DNA from: Paraspadella gotoi
Lineage: Eukaryota; Chaetognatha
Direction: 5' to 3'
Assembly (NCBI GenBank): GCA_051294375.1
Contig: CM119266.1
Coordinates: 4,883,773-4,947,772 of the forward strand
DNA: 64,000 bases
Positions 11,837 to 24,851 of the stretch are shown here, piece after piece (within the stretch, counting starts at the first letter, position 1; every line of letters begins with the position of its first letter). Below the pieces are notes generated by a model. The model ran no database searches, had not been told where the DNA came from, and saw only the letters and a list, made by a program, of their open reading frames with translations. Made by a program: the position numbers and the translations under genes.

Positions 11837-12030
11837 GCGCCCGATCCACTTCCGGTTTCAAAGCCAAGAGGTTTAGAGGCCACGACGTAATGCCCGTTCA
11901 TAAAAACAAAGCAGCCGAATTATGGCTGCGGCTGCCGGCGGGCTGCGGTGGGCTGCGTCGGCGGTCGATCGGTCGCGCGTACGACCAAACGGAGATTATT
12001 AATACGGCCCGAGAGGAGGCGAGTTATCGG
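11837..12030 (+). promoter_or_regulatory. CpG-rich patch with ETS-like core
   Basis: CpG-dense sequence in A+T-rich surroundings. It contains CACTTCCGGTTTC (ETS core) near 11850 and an ATG at about 11932 followed by GCTGCGGCTGCC, but the frame from that ATG stops after about 26 codons. It could be a promoter or 5' exon of an unrecognised transcript; evidence is compositional only. Confidence 0.25.
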
Positions 12031-13592
12031 GGTCCGTTTTATCATTTAGTATTGTGAAGAGAAGAAGAGCTTAAGTTAATCGAGATAAATAAGAAAAACA
12101 AAAAAAAACTCATTTTTTTTTGCTTCGGCGTTTGGGGGGAGGGGGAGGGAGTTGAGGGGTTAATGGGTGTTCGGGGGGGAGGAGGGGGCTGAGATGTTGG
12201 GAAGTGTTTGTGAGAGAGAGAGAGAGAAGACTGAGAGAGAGAGGATGGAGTCGAGACAGTCGATTGGAAAATTAAGGAGTTTGGAAAACTTGTAAACGGG
12301 GAGAATGAAGGAAGGAAAGACAGGACTGACGGACAGACGGAAAGAAGGAATAACGAAAAGGAAAGTGCTGTACTCGTCAATAAAAAGTGGAGTAGAATTG
12401 AAACTTGGGGGGGCGTTTGGGCGGGCGGTGGGAGGGGGCGGGCGGGAAGAAGACATGAAATTATTACTGAGGAGAGAAATCTATATAGTAAGTTGGCGTT
12501 GAAAAAATAACGAAATATAGAAACACAAAATCATAGTGAGGTACATAGATATTTTAGTGTAATAAAAGTCCTGTAGAGATTCGATGATCTGACTAAACAT
12601 TTTTTTTTTGTATAAGTCTCATCTTCTTTGTCGGAAATGGCGATTTTTATTTGCAGCATAGTAAGGTGCTATTAAAATGGGAGCAAACATTGTAGAGTAA
12701 TAAGAACATCAAAATTTATTAAGATTTAATAAAAGCCATATTTAACCTTAACATAATATGAATAATAAGACCGCATATGAAATATTTTGGTAAGCTTTAT
12801 TTATATAATTTTATATTTTATTAATAGTTTGTTAGCTATATTTATTAATAAATAATAATTAAAATAAGCTAAAGTGAAAAAAAATTAAAATTTTAAATTT
12901 TAAAACCAGATTTGAATTCCCATTACAAAAAGTTGATATATAGAAAATATAATCCATTTTAAAAAAAAATTCTTTTTCATTAAAGGTGGTTAAAATACTT
13001 ATAACACTACACTTATTATTTTTATTTATTTACATTGTTTGGGGCTTAAAATTAAAGTTTTTTCTGAATTTTGAGCACCTTAATGACATAATTTTGATAT
13101 ATAAAAAATATTTTTCTTTATATCAACCTTTTGGGCAAAAAGACTGGCACGGGGCCAGAATCCATGAAAAAATTTGAAATTATTATTTTTTTAACTCTAA
13201 TTAGGAGGCCCAGTGTTTTGTTTTGTTACCTTACTACATAATATATGTAATCACATATATCGCTAGATGATCGATAACGTAACTTTTTATTTTATAAACA
13301 AGAATAGTTCTATTTTTTTCTTATTTTTTGAAACAACATAAAATTTAGATATAACTTAACACCCAAAATAATTTTAATTAATCCTTTATATTTTATATTT
13401 CAAAAGGCTCATATAAGTTTTAGTTAAAATTTTTAATCATTTGCATTTGATTCATATGACATACTTAGTAATGGTTTTTATTAAAATTTAGAATTAGATT
13501 ACTGTTATATATCATATTATAATTGAAAAGGAGAAGAAACGACTCCGAGTCGTAGCACGCTTGATTGTTTAAATTTTTATGTTGTTCGACAG
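12031..13592. other. Non-coding, strongly A+T-rich region
   Basis: A G-rich patch (12130-12190), a GA tract (12211-12243), then about 1 kb of very A+T-rich sequence (12500-13560) with stops in every frame. Nothing recognisable. Confidence 0.5.
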
Positions 13593-13644
13593 GCCCTGCG
13601 GCGGTACCGTGAGGTGTATCGGACTGCGACCGATCATCAGACGG
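13593..13644 (+). CDS. Candidate short exon, unassigned
   Basis: A possible 52-bp exon. It follows a pyrimidine-rich acceptor ending TTCGACAG and ends at CGG|GTGAGA. In frame it reads ALRRYREVYRTATDHQT plus one base. Balanced codon use and basic residues are unlike the low-complexity frames nearby. It lies on the Piezo strand but I cannot align it to Piezo, and its end phase (1) does not match the first recognised Piezo exon (phase 0). It may be chance. Confidence 0.2.
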
Positions 13645-14176
13645 GTGAGACTATTTATAATCCAGAAGTACATTGACAATTGACAAGCGTGAGGTGTGGC
13701 TGGTAAAAATAAGTGACAGATAGGAAATTATACCGGTCCGAAAGATAGATCACGCTTAAATGGTACCGTCATCAGATCGAACATGCCCAAAACTGCGCAG
13801 TGCGCGATCGAAGATTGTAATTCTGAAGCTGTCGTCTGATTCCTAACATTACACCAGACTTATTTGGAGAATTAAAGCCAGCATTAGCTGTTTAGAAATG
13901 TATGATAACGAGAAGTTAGCTTACGTCGTTCTACAGTTGCAGTCGTGAGTTATGATCAGATAGGCGCGTGAGCTCGGGGACAGAAGAGGCACAAGGCGAG
14001 ATCGGCCATGCTGTTCGCGGCGAGTGTATATGGCCTAGATGGGAGCGTAGCTGAGGATTAAATAGCTGGGCAGTAACATTACACTAAAATAGGCTACTAA
14101 ATGTAGACGACTCTCACTTGATTTGTGTATTATTTTGTTATTTTTCAACGCTCTACTATATAGGTAATGGGAAGAG

Positions 14177-14211
<35 letters not shown>

Positions 14212-15855
14212 GAGAGAGAAAGGGAGAGACAGTGACAGAGAGAGAGAGAGAGAGTGTGAATGGAGGTTAAGAAAAAATAGTTACGTGAACCGGGAAGTTT
14301 TCCTTTCTTTTTAAGCGTGATTAATGAAGCCGGATGCGTCAGGTAAAAGCGGTTTTTGCTGTAACCTGATTATATTATTAATTTCAAACTTCAAGGGCTT
14401 TTGGGAAAATTTTCCTAATTTATTTTAGTTATAAACTTAATTATAACGTGTATGATGTTAGGCGTTATTAGGTTTACGGGATCTTAGTTTTATTTTGGTT
14501 TAATACAGTGTGCTGATTACCAGTTTTAATTCTTTCGGGATTCTGGTTATAATTGAGTTCATCCACCTGCAGCGTTCATATTTTTTTTTCCAAATACACC
14601 CATGTGTAGTATAACGAGATAATTTTAGCTAATTTTGTCCAAGGGAATTTATTTTTTTTTTTTTTCGCGTTCCGCTAAAGAACTGAGGCTTTTGCAACTC
14701 TCTCTCTCTCCCTCTGACTGGATAACGCTGAATCGACTGTTTTAATTTTACAGTTTTAATAATTTAACGTTTTTTAAATTCTGTCAAGCACAAACGATTA
14801 ATAACCAGCAAGCAGTTGGACGCCGCTATTCGGTCTTTTTCCGTCGTCGTCACTCGCTTTATGACCGACTCAAAAGTGCCGAACGTGATGTACGAAATAA
14901 TAGTAGTTTAGGTTTTTTTAGCAAACAAAAAAAAAAAAAAGCTGTAAACATTACGTACACAAATTTGTAAAAATACGAAGCGAAGTTTGATCGAGTTTGA
15001 TCGAGCTTCACTGTGCGCCCGTCATTTTAAATCTGCTAAGGATCGTTGACGCAAAACGGTGACAACGGTTTTCTGGGTCATTTTTATCTGACCCCACGCA
15101 ATTTTGAGTTGTGAAGGTAGTCGTCGTCGGTTAATTGAGTGACTAAAGAATTTTGAGGTTAATAAGTTTAATTAACTTAGCGATTCTTCCTCTTATGATA
15201 ATTTTATTCGTGACGATCCACGCTTAAACATGACGTTCATATTTTGAACGCTCAAAACGGCGCCATCTTTTTGAGAGAATTCTACTTAAAAACGTCTCTT
15301 TTCTTGGCGAAGAACCCGCCTCCAGCCTGGTCTCCCCTCGGCGTCTCTCTTTTCAATTGTGTCCTTTTCTCCTTCTTTGTTTCGCTCCATTGAATCTTAG
15401 TCGCGCCTTTTATTTATTTATTCCGTTTTAAGTCACATCTTTGCTCGTCCTGGCGGCGGCGGCGGCGGCGGCTTTGCCCCTCCCCTATGCGGCCGCCTCA
15501 GCGCCGTCGATCTCGATATTTCGTTGTCATGGTTACAGCGTTTAACGTAAAGCGTCATCTTAAAGGACATTTTGCCTATTTGTTCTGAGATCTCTAGACG
15601 ATTGGTTTTTCTCACAGTCCTTGTCATAAAGCGCCATGATGTCATTGTTTTCTCTCACAAGTGATCATTTTTTGTCAGTTTGCCAGCCTTGTCATTCAAA
15701 TGAAATTTGAGAGTCGATCTGTCGTTTTATGTACGTGTGGTTTTTGTCCGCCTTTCTTGTCAGCGAACCTCGTGAACACGCCTGGATTCACTTTGGCGTT
15801 ATCACGGCGCCGGAAAGGTTCACTCTCCGGCGTCTTCACCGGCTTTCTCTCTCTC

Positions 15856-15920
<65 letters not shown>

Positions 15921-16564
15921 GTCGTCCAAAAACGAGGCGATTTTCTTTATGACTTTCGCCCAATTGAAGCCGACGGCGATGACAGAGATGACGATGACGG
16001 TGTCGACGATGACATCAATGATGACAAGGGTGTTTAGGGAGATAAATATCATAGAAAGAAGACGATAACAAGATTAATATGATGACGATATCTACTATTG
16101 TAATGCGATTTGTGTACCGACGATGCTGACATGGATGATGATGATTTTGACATTGATAGAAATGACAAAAAGGATAATCAACATTGATGTTACATTAATT
16201 GTCATCAATTGTCAACGATGATGAATTCAAACGACGACGCTAATTACGATGATACCGACAATGACAATAGGAATGACAATAGGGATGACAAGATCGATAT
16301 CACTGGTGCTGCCTATTCCCGACGAGGGTTGTGGCAGCCTCTCCGCAGCATCATCCGCAGCATCGCCCGCGGCCTCGCCGCAGCATCGCCCGCAGCCTCG
16401 CCGCAGCCCCGCCGCAGCCCCGCCGCGAATATGACAAGAGTCGCGATTTCCACGATGGCGATGATTTCTGCAATAATGGGATCGACCACAGCGACACCAA
16501 ACGACGCGAAAATGTGAAACATATGAGATGACGAAGATGACGTTGACAAGAGGGACGAGAGAGA
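13645..16564. other. Non-coding region with several simple repeats
   Basis: Holds a GA block (14174-14255), a (CT)n block (15846-15917), a GGCGGC run (15452-15470), GATGAC-type trinucleotide sequence (15965-16290) that would read as Asp-rich peptide, and a G+C-rich CAGCATCGCCCGC-like repeat (16340-16435). No splice-bounded exon recognised. Confidence 0.45.
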
Positions 16565-18655
16565 TTTAAATGTAACTCATGTTGCTGTTCTATCGGTACG
16601 TATTGACTCCCGAGCAGAGAAGAAAAAGTAACATCGAAAAGACATAATTAGTTTTCACTTAGAAATATGAAGAGAATTTAGCACCTGGAGAGCCATTATA
16701 TACGGAGGAGTATTAACATCCGGGGTCCGTGAAAATATTCGTTGATCAAAGCAAAAAATGGTGGGGAAACAACCCGTTGATGTTACTTATCTCTCTCTCT
16801 CTCTCTCTCTCTTTTTTTCTCTCTCAAAACACCACACCTCTTTTACTTCCGAGCATACAACATGATTGATGCATTGATGCATGAGCTCGATGATAGATAA
16901 CTCCAGTTGTACGTAAGTTCGTCAACAGAAAAAAGCCGAAACATCCTTCCATAGCCGTAACGGTATGATTTTGGAGAAGACAGAGGAAGCAGGAGGAGAG
17001 AGACGAGAGCGAAGAGGAGCGGAAGAGAGAAGCGAGACGAGAGAGAGAGAGAAAGAGAGAGAGACGAGAGGAAGAAGAGAAGAGCAAAGCTTGTTTTGCC
17101 ACCGACGATCGTCGACTATCTGTTGTTGACAATGCAGTCGTCCATTACACAACGACGACGTTAACGCATCAGAGATCTTAAACAACGAAACTCGAACTCA
17201 TTCGTCTTCCCTCGCCCCCTTATTGCTCAAATCGGACGGACAGGGCTCTTAGAATCGTTTCGGGTTTACATTACCATTATGTGGAGGAGACAAGAGAGAG
17301 ACAGAGAGAGGAGAGAGGAAGAGAGAGAGAAGAAACAAGCCACGGAGACGAGAGAGCAGACAGAAGAGTGAAGAGAGAGAGGCGCAAACATTTGACCACA
17401 ACTAACAGTGGCACACCAAGTATACGTAGTTCACGTGAGCCGGCGAGATGGTCAGCCAGGTCTTACGTTGCCTAGAAGGAGACGCAATCTTAAAGTGATT
17501 ATTGATCATCTCTTCGGCTCTATTATGAACTTGACCTAATTAAATGTTTGTTCTAGGAAGTACTTTTTAAATATCCTGATCAATATGATTAATATTGAAA
17601 TTTTGTAAAAAAAAGAGCTGGTAACGATTCTGGTTTCTTCCGCCTTACAGAAGGTGAAAGACGAACTCATCGACCTAAGTTATTTTTTCATACATCGATT
17701 CGCCATACGTATTCACGATCAAGGCATCATGCGTTTAGATAATAAGTTGACAATTGAACACACAAAATAGCTTACATACAACGTATTGGTCAAAGAAACA
17801 TATTGTCTTTCCGAGAGAAACAATCTTTAAACGCAAAGAATCCTAAAGCAAACCAGGATTTCACTAAAAAAAAAGAAAGAATAGATACTAAACGATATAA
17901 ATCACGAAACAGTACTATATCATTTATGCACCTCCCATTTTAAAAGAGGCCACTCGATCTTCCCTCTTTTATGCCCAAACGCTCCATTTCCACCCCCCCT
18001 GCCCCCCTCTCAAGCCCCGCCTACCCCCCCCTCGCTCAACCGCCCCCCTTTCCTCTTTGTCCTCTCCGAATGTGAGAACTATTTTTTCCTCCTTTTCAAA
18101 ATTCTCCGTCCAACATAGTTGTCAGATATCCGTGAAACGACCTTTTCTCTTTATTTTATTGCGCCTCTCTCGCTCGCTTCTCCTCCGCTCTCTCTCCGCT
18201 CTCTCTCTTCTCGTCCCTCACTTCCGCGCCTTCCTCTCCCTCTCTCTCTCACAATCCTTTCACTTCTCGCGCTCTGTCTTCTCTTTTTTCTCTTATCTTT
18301 ACCTTCTCTTTCTCTTTCTCTTTCTCTCCCACTCTCTCTCTCTCACATCCTTATCCTTCTGCGCGCTCTGTCTTCTCTTTTCTTTCTTCTTCTTTCTTTC
18401 TCTTCCTTCTCTTCTCTCTCTACTCTCACTACCACTTTCCTCTCTTCCTTTCTTTTTTCTCTCTCTCCACCTCCTTTCCCTCATCTCTTAAATTCACTGA
18501 ACACCCCCTCAGCACCGACCATCAACGATAACCACAAAGCCACCCGATTTTTCTTTCTTAATTTTCTCTCTTTTTTATTTGTCAGAAAATATATATTGTA
18601 GAGTCGTCTGTCTTGCTCTTTTATTTCTTACTCGTCCATCTCTGCCCTCTTTTCG
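16565..18655. repeat. Left arm of a large inverted repeat (palindrome)
   Basis: Reads as the reverse complement of 19556-20898, with many small insertions. Anchors: ATGGTGGGGAAACAACCCG near 16757 against CGGGTTTTTCCCACCAT near 20719; AAAGCCGAAACATCC near 16933 against GGAAGATGTTTCGGC near 20551; CCTAATTAAATGTTTG near 17536 against AACATTTAATTAGG near 20152; GCACCGACCATCAACG near 18511 against CGTTGATGGTCGGTGC near 19682. The arm is longer than its partner (about 2.1 against 1.3 kb). Confidence 0.85.
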
Positions 18656-18689
18656 TTGCCCCCCCTCATTTCGCGCATTCTATCATTCA

Positions 18690-19530
18690 CATCTCTTTTT
18701 TTCCGCATTATCTCTCTCGGTCCCCTCTTGTCAACGCTCATCTTCGTCATCTCTTTTTTCATATCTCTCTCGTCCCTCTTGTCAACGTCATCTTACTTTC
18801 ATCTCTTTTTTTCCCATATATTCTCTCTCGTCCCTCTTGTCAACGTCATCTTCGTCATCTCTTTTTTTCCCATTATCTCTCTCGTCCTCTTGTCAACCTT
18901 CATCCTTCGTTCATCTCTCTTTTCCCCCATTATCTCTCGTCGTCCCCTTGTCAACGTCATCTTCGTATCCTTTTTTCCCATTATCTCTCTCGTCCCTCTT
19001 GTCACGTCATCTTCGTCATCTCTTTTTCCCATTATCTCTCTCGTCCCTCTTGTCAACGTCATCTTCGTCATCTCTTTTTTTTCCCTAATTCTCTCTCTCG
19101 TCCTCTTGTCAACGTCATACTTCGTCATCTCTTTTTTCCCATTATCTCTCTCGCCCTCTTGTCAACGTCATCTTCGTCATCTTCTTTTTTTCCCATTATC
19201 TCTCTCGTCCCTCTTGTCAACTCATCTTCGTCATCTCTCTTTTTTCCCATTATCTCTCTCGTCCCTCTTGTCAACGTCATCTTCGTCATCTCTTTTTTTC
19301 CCATTATCTTCTCGTCCCTCTTGTCAAACGTCATCTTCGTCATCTCTTTTTTTCCCATTATCTCTCTCGTCCCTCTTGTCAACGTCATCTTCGTCATCTC
19401 TTTTTTTCCCATTATCTCTCTCGTCCCTCTTGTCAACGTCATCTTCGTCATCTCTTTTTTTTCCCATTATCTCTCTCGTCCCTCTTGTCAACGTCATCTT
19501 CGTCATCTCTTTTTTTCCCATTATCTCTCT
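18690..19530. repeat. 54-bp tandem array at the palindrome centre, about 15 copies
   Basis: Unit: CCCATTATCTCTCTCGTCCC, then TCTTGTCAACGTCATCTTCG, then TCATCTCTTTTTTT. Copies are nearly identical apart from single-base gains and losses, most often in the T run or at doubled bases. The array ends at a 25-N gap (19531-19555). Long frames through it (poly Ser/Leu/Ile) are repeat artefacts. Confidence 0.9.
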
Positions 19531-19555
19531 NNNNNNNNNNNNNNNNNNNNNNNNN

Positions 19556-20499
19556 ACGAAAAGAGGGCAGAATGGACGAGTAAGAAATAAAAGAGCAAGA
19601 CAGACGACTCTACAATATATATTTTCTGACAATAAAAAAAGAGAGAAAATTAAAGAGAAAAATCGGGTGCTTTGTGGTTATCGTTGATGGTCGGTGCTGA
19701 GGGGGTGTTAAGTGATTGAAGAGATGAGGGAAAGGAGGTGGAGAGAGAGAAAAAAAGAAAGGAAGAGAGAAAGTGGTAGTGAGAGAGAGAGAGAAAGAGA
19801 AGGAAAGAGAAAGAAAGAAAAGAAAGAAAAAGAGAAGACAGAGCGCGAGAAGGAAAGGATGTGAGAGAGAGAGAGGGAGAGAAAGAGAAAGAAAGAGAAG
19901 GAAAGAAAGAGAAAAAGAGAAGACANNNNNNNNNNTTCGTTTTTCTCTTCTCAAGAAAATGTTTCTTTGACGGAAATACGTTGTTGAAATTGTTCAAATG
20001 GTTAACTTTTATTAACCATAGTCTTGATTTAATAATTATGCGAATTATTATAAAAAAATAAACTTTCGTGAGATTTAGTTTTACTTCGTAAGAAAACAAT
20101 GTTACTTTTAAAATTTAAATTAACATAGATCGGAATTAAAATTCGCTAGATAACATTTAATTAGGCTCAAGTATAGAGCGAAGAATGATAATAATCATTA
20201 ATTCGTTCCTTCAGGCACGAAACCTGCTGACTCCCGGCAGAACTATATACTTGGGGTGCATTAGTTGTGCAAATGTTGCCCCTCTCTCACTCTCTCTCTC
20301 TTTCTCTCTCTCTCTCTCCCTCTCTCTCTCTCTCCACATAATGGAATGTAAACCCGAAAATTCTAAAGCCTCTCCGGCCTTTGAGCAAAAGGGGGAAGAG
20401 AGAATCGATTCGTTTTTATTAGGCGATTGTCGTTAACGGTCGGTTGTTATGACGACGATGTCAACACATATCGCACGATCCCGTGGCAAAAAACTTATT

Positions 20500-20535
<36 letters not shown>

Positions 20536-20603
20536 AAATCATCTTTACGGCTGGAAGATGTTTCGGCTTTTTCGTTGACAACTTCCGGTACAACTGGGAG
20601 GTT

Positions 20604-20639
<36 letters not shown>

Positions 20640-20898
20640 GTTGTTATGGAAGTAAAGAGAGTGTGTGTGTTTGAGAGAGAAAAAAAGAGAGAGAGAGAGA
20701 GAGAGATGATAACATCAACGGGTTTTTCCCACCATTTTTGCTTATCACGAATATTTCACGACCCCCGGATGTAATACTCTCCGTATATAATGCTCTCCAG
20801 ATGTAATTCTCTTCATATTTAATGAAACTATTTTTTTTCATTTACTTTTTTCTCTGCTCGGAGTCATAGACATAGAACACAACGAGTACATTAAAAGT
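19556..20898. repeat. Right arm of the large inverted repeat
   Basis: Mirror of 16565-18655. It includes a 10-N gap (19926-19935), (CT)n tracts at about 20284-20334 and 20501-20532, a (CAT)n tract at 20608-20640 and a GA tract (20684-20705). Cleaner than the left arm: its simple repeats are more regular. Confidence 0.85.
20608..20640. repeat. (CAT)n microsatellite
   Basis: Eleven consecutive ATC/CAT triplets inside the right palindrome arm. Confidence 0.95.
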
Positions 20899-23800
20899 TT
20901 TTCATTATCGTTTTTTTTATTTATTATTATTAATATTATTATTTTAAGTCTTTTTTTTCCCGCCGTCGTTTCCTTTTTATGGATGACACGAGTTTGACGA
21001 GACAACCGACTTTGGGGGAAACAACGAAAAACAACCAGACGCGCGGTTGTTTTGACGGAAAAAACGTTGAATCGCGAATGGATCGATCACTGGAAACGAC
21101 GTTACTGACGGACGGACAGAAAGACAGACAAAAACGTCTTAAAGGAAAATGGGGTGGCTGAAGCCCAAAAAAAGCTCGAACGTGTGTTTATTGGCGCCCA
21201 TTCCAAAACATTCCGCGCGGAGAGAGAGAGGGGGAGAGAGAGAGGGTGAAAGAGAGAGATAAAGAAAGAGGTAAAGAGAAGTGTAAAGAGAGAAAAGAAA
21301 GTAAGAAATAGTTAACCAAAGATGGAGAGTAAAAAAGGCATTTTCTCTATGATTCTTTTTCTTAAGGGCCTCATTACTTTTTTAGAAGGTGGAGGTATTT
21401 GGGACTTAAAGCTGATGCATTGACAGTATTTTGTGAATCTTGGCCAAGGTTTGGCTTTTAAATGGTAAGAGCAATTTAAGTTTGGACTTGAACAAATAGG
21501 CAAAAAAAAAAAAAAAAGCTGAAGAAAATGAATATAGAAAGAAGAGGCCGAAAGATAATACTAGAAAAGGTAGACTAAAGACAAGACTGAAACACAGGTC
21601 AGAAGGTTAGGCCCAGTGAGGAGCATGTAGCGAAGACCGGAAGCGAAGACCGGAAGCGAAGGCCGGAAGCGAACACCGGAAGCGAAAGCCAGAATTGTAA
21701 CCCAGAATCAAAAGCCGGAATCGAAAGCCAGTAGCTTAAGCCAGAAGCGAAATCCGGAAGTGAAAGCTGGAAGCAAAAGCCAGAAGAGAAAACACGTAGG
21801 AGTCGGCGAGAGGCCGCGTTTCTCTGTCTCGAGGCCTTTTGAGTCTCTGACTCATCTTTTCCTCCATTTTGCTAAATTGCAGAATTTCTCTCATGGCGTC
21901 TCTCTCTCTCTCTCTCTCTCTTCCGTAGATAGGGATGCTTGGATATTTGTGGGGTGGGCGTGGCGATTTGGTGAGTTCTTTTCAAAAAGGTTAGGCGTGG
22001 TGGGTGCAAGAGAGACTATGAAATTCGGGGTTAAGGAAAAATGCGGCGCGAATTGAAAATATCCCTTCGCTTGAAAAAGTTAATCTCAACGAATCTGCTT
22101 AGGTTTCATTTTCCTTTTTCTCTCGACCTTTTTCTTCTATTTTTTTGAAAATGTAAAAGTGACTGGAAGACCTTGATACACCCCAGACATTTACCTGATG
22201 ATAAAAATAGTGATTGTCATCTGCATATATCACTTAACAAGACATAACATGCGCTATTTGGTCTGTGAGGCATTGGTAGTTAATAATACATAAACTGAGT
22301 ACAACCAATATATTGTTCGTTTATTCAAAGAAACGAGCTATCTTGCCCCTTTGGACTGGCTGTATTAACCCGTTGTGTTGAGGCTTCTCATCCTTTTGTT
22401 ACTCTGTGCTACCTATTTAATTATTAACTCCGTCATACCAAAGATAACAAGCCCTGTTATACCTTTCTTTCCGCCCTGAGGGGGAGATACTTTTCAACGA
22501 CCCTAAACAGAAGAGAGAGAGAGAGAGAGAGAGAGCTTCTTCCTTCTCTCCTTTATTTAATCCTCTCAAAAGCCGGTCAGTTCCCAACGCATAATCCCTT
22601 GCGACGCTCCAGGGATGTTTAATGTTCTCCCACCTAGAGGGAGAACCCGGCTTTTTTTTGTTACCGGGAATTAAGGATCGGGGTTAGGGATGGAGGGAGA
22701 ATTGGGGGGGGGGGAGGGAAAGAGAGGCCATTTTTTCTCAGAACGCCCCATTTTATTTTTTAATTTGGAATTAGGATATTTTTTTAGTTAAAGATTGGAT
22801 TCGGGGTTAAGGTTAAATATTAGGTTAGAGATTAGGATAATAATTAAGATTAGGGATTAAGATTAGGGATTTGGTTTGTGATAAGGATTAAGGATTTATG
22901 TCAGGGATTAGCTTAATTAGCTTAATTATTTAAATAAGAATTTCTTAAATTATGCGTGAGTAAATTAAAAGTAAATGAGACCAACCGATAATGAATTGCT
23001 TCGCTAAAAATAGAAAATTTACAGTAATTTTAAGACTATGTAAAAAAAATAATTCCCTTAAGTTAAAAAATACGATAAATATTTTTCCAGTAGGGAAAAC
23101 AAAATAAAACGGACAAAACATTTTCAAAGAAAGAAAGAAGAAAACTTACTCCTCCTGTAGATAATGCAATGCAATGCCCTAATACACTCCTGACTTTTCC
23201 TTTCTTTTTCCCTACGGTAGGTTTGAGGGTGAGTTGGTAAGTTTTTTTCCATCACGAGAGAAAAAAAAATGTGGAAAGTTCTATCGCACATTTTTTTGCT
23301 GCTCGGAAAGAAAGAAAGACGTTTGTTGGGTTCCGAACAATTCATATTTATAACCAAAAAAAAAAATAATAAAAGTCTCCCATTGAAAGCCTAATCTTCT
23401 TTTTTTTTTAATTTCTTTTTCTTACCTCTTTCAATTTATATCTTTTAACTTTTAAATATATTTTCACTGTTTTAAATTCGACTCCTCCTCCTCTTCTTCT
23501 TCCTCCTTCTCCTCTTCCTCCCATCTTCTTCTTTGCCTCTTTCTCATTGGATAAAAATTTCTTTCTTTCGTTTCTCATTGGATCTCCGAAAACGGGAGAT
23601 TTAACCGCTGGTGCATTTTCCCGTAACATATTCTACTTTTTAATTTTACTTCATTTAACATAATGTCCATTGACCGACAGACGGACAGAAAAACGTTCTA
23701 AGCCGTGTCAAAAAAAAAGTATTGTGAATAACCGAGAAAAAGCAGAAAATAAGAAGACAATGTGGGAGCTGGGGGGATGATGCATTTTTGATATCTCTTG

Positions 23801-24324
23801 GCTCCGTTCGATGCCTGACAGGAAGTAGTCAGCTCTTTTTTCTCTTTTCCTCTTGAGAAACAAAAAAACACAAAAAAAAACTGACGTTTCCTATTTTTAT
23901 TAATTCTTAAAAAAACATGTTTCTCCCGACGCTTAAGTATAAAACGATTAAAAATATTCCTATGCTAACAAGCTTTCTTCAATTTGAAAGCTTGCAAATT
24001 ATAAAAAGCAATTCACGACTTCATTTTGAGTTTTGCTGCAAAGCTTAAACGACGACGACGACAACAATGACGACAAACGCGACGACGACGTCGAAAAGTA
24101 AATTCTCCCCCCCCCACTTTTGGCGGCGTCCGCCCGTCGTCAAGGCAACCGCTTTATCAACGCCATTCACGATGGCCAGACTTGCGACGACTTAAATCCT
24201 TCCCCCGATCAAGAAAAAAAAAACTTGCTCTCTCCTCCGGAACATTTTTTCCCTTGACCTTCTTTCTCTCCCCTTTTACTTCATTTCATTATTTATCTTT
24301 CACTTTTCAAATATTTTTTTAGCC
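20899..24324. other. Non-coding region with minor repeats
   Basis: GA tracts (21221-21262, 22510-22535), a degenerate 13-bp repeat GAAGCCGGAAGCG type (21630-21790), a (CT)n tract (21898-21920), a weak R1 copy (22296-22400: GAGTACAACCAATATA, GAGCTATCTTGCCCC, TTGGACTGGCT), degenerate TTAGGG/TTAAGG sequence (22795-22925), and a CTTCTTCCTC block (23484-23535). No gene recognised. Confidence 0.45.
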
Positions 24325-24500
24325 ATCTGTTCTTTCTTTGACATCTGTTCTTTCTTTGACATCTGTTCTTTTTTTGACATCTGTTCTTTCTTTGATATCT
24401 GTTCTTTCTTTGATATCTGTTTTTTCTTTGATATCTGTTCTTTCTTTACCATCTGTTCTCTCTCTGCCATCTGTTCTTTATTAACTGTTCTTTCTTTCCT
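24325..24500. repeat. 18-bp tandem repeat, about 9 copies
   Basis: Unit CATCTGTTCTTTCTTTGA with GA/CA changes. Being a multiple of three it stays open on the - strand as repeats of KKEQMS/KKEQIS, which would form a coiled coil if translated. No start context, splice sites or homologue support a gene. Confidence 0.8.
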
Positions 24501-24851
24501 ATCTGTTAGTTCTTTCAGATATGTTTTCCTCTTTCTCCCCTCGATTTCTTCTTCATTCTCTTTCTTCTTCATTTCTTTCATCTCTTCCTCTATTTCTCCT
24601 CTTCATTTTTTCTTCTTCATTCCTTTCCTCTCTTCCTCCCTCTTTTCTCTCTCCCTCCCCTCTCCATTCTCTCTCTCCCCCTCTCCCCTTGACCCGCGAT
24701 GCCGAGCCACGAGCGATTAATCAACTCAGCGCGAGACTGGGCTACAAGCTTTAGCCCCCCCACCCCCACTCCTCCCCCCATCCCTTTACTTCCCCCTGCT
24801 CTCCCCCCCTTCTCCTTGTCTCCCTTGAGTGCCTATAAAGTAATAACAAAT

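Noticed and set aside
18613-19687. Hydrophobic frames over 300 residues in the minisatellite
   Set aside because: They are the 54-bp repeat read in successive frames and cross a gap; no start, splice or homology support.
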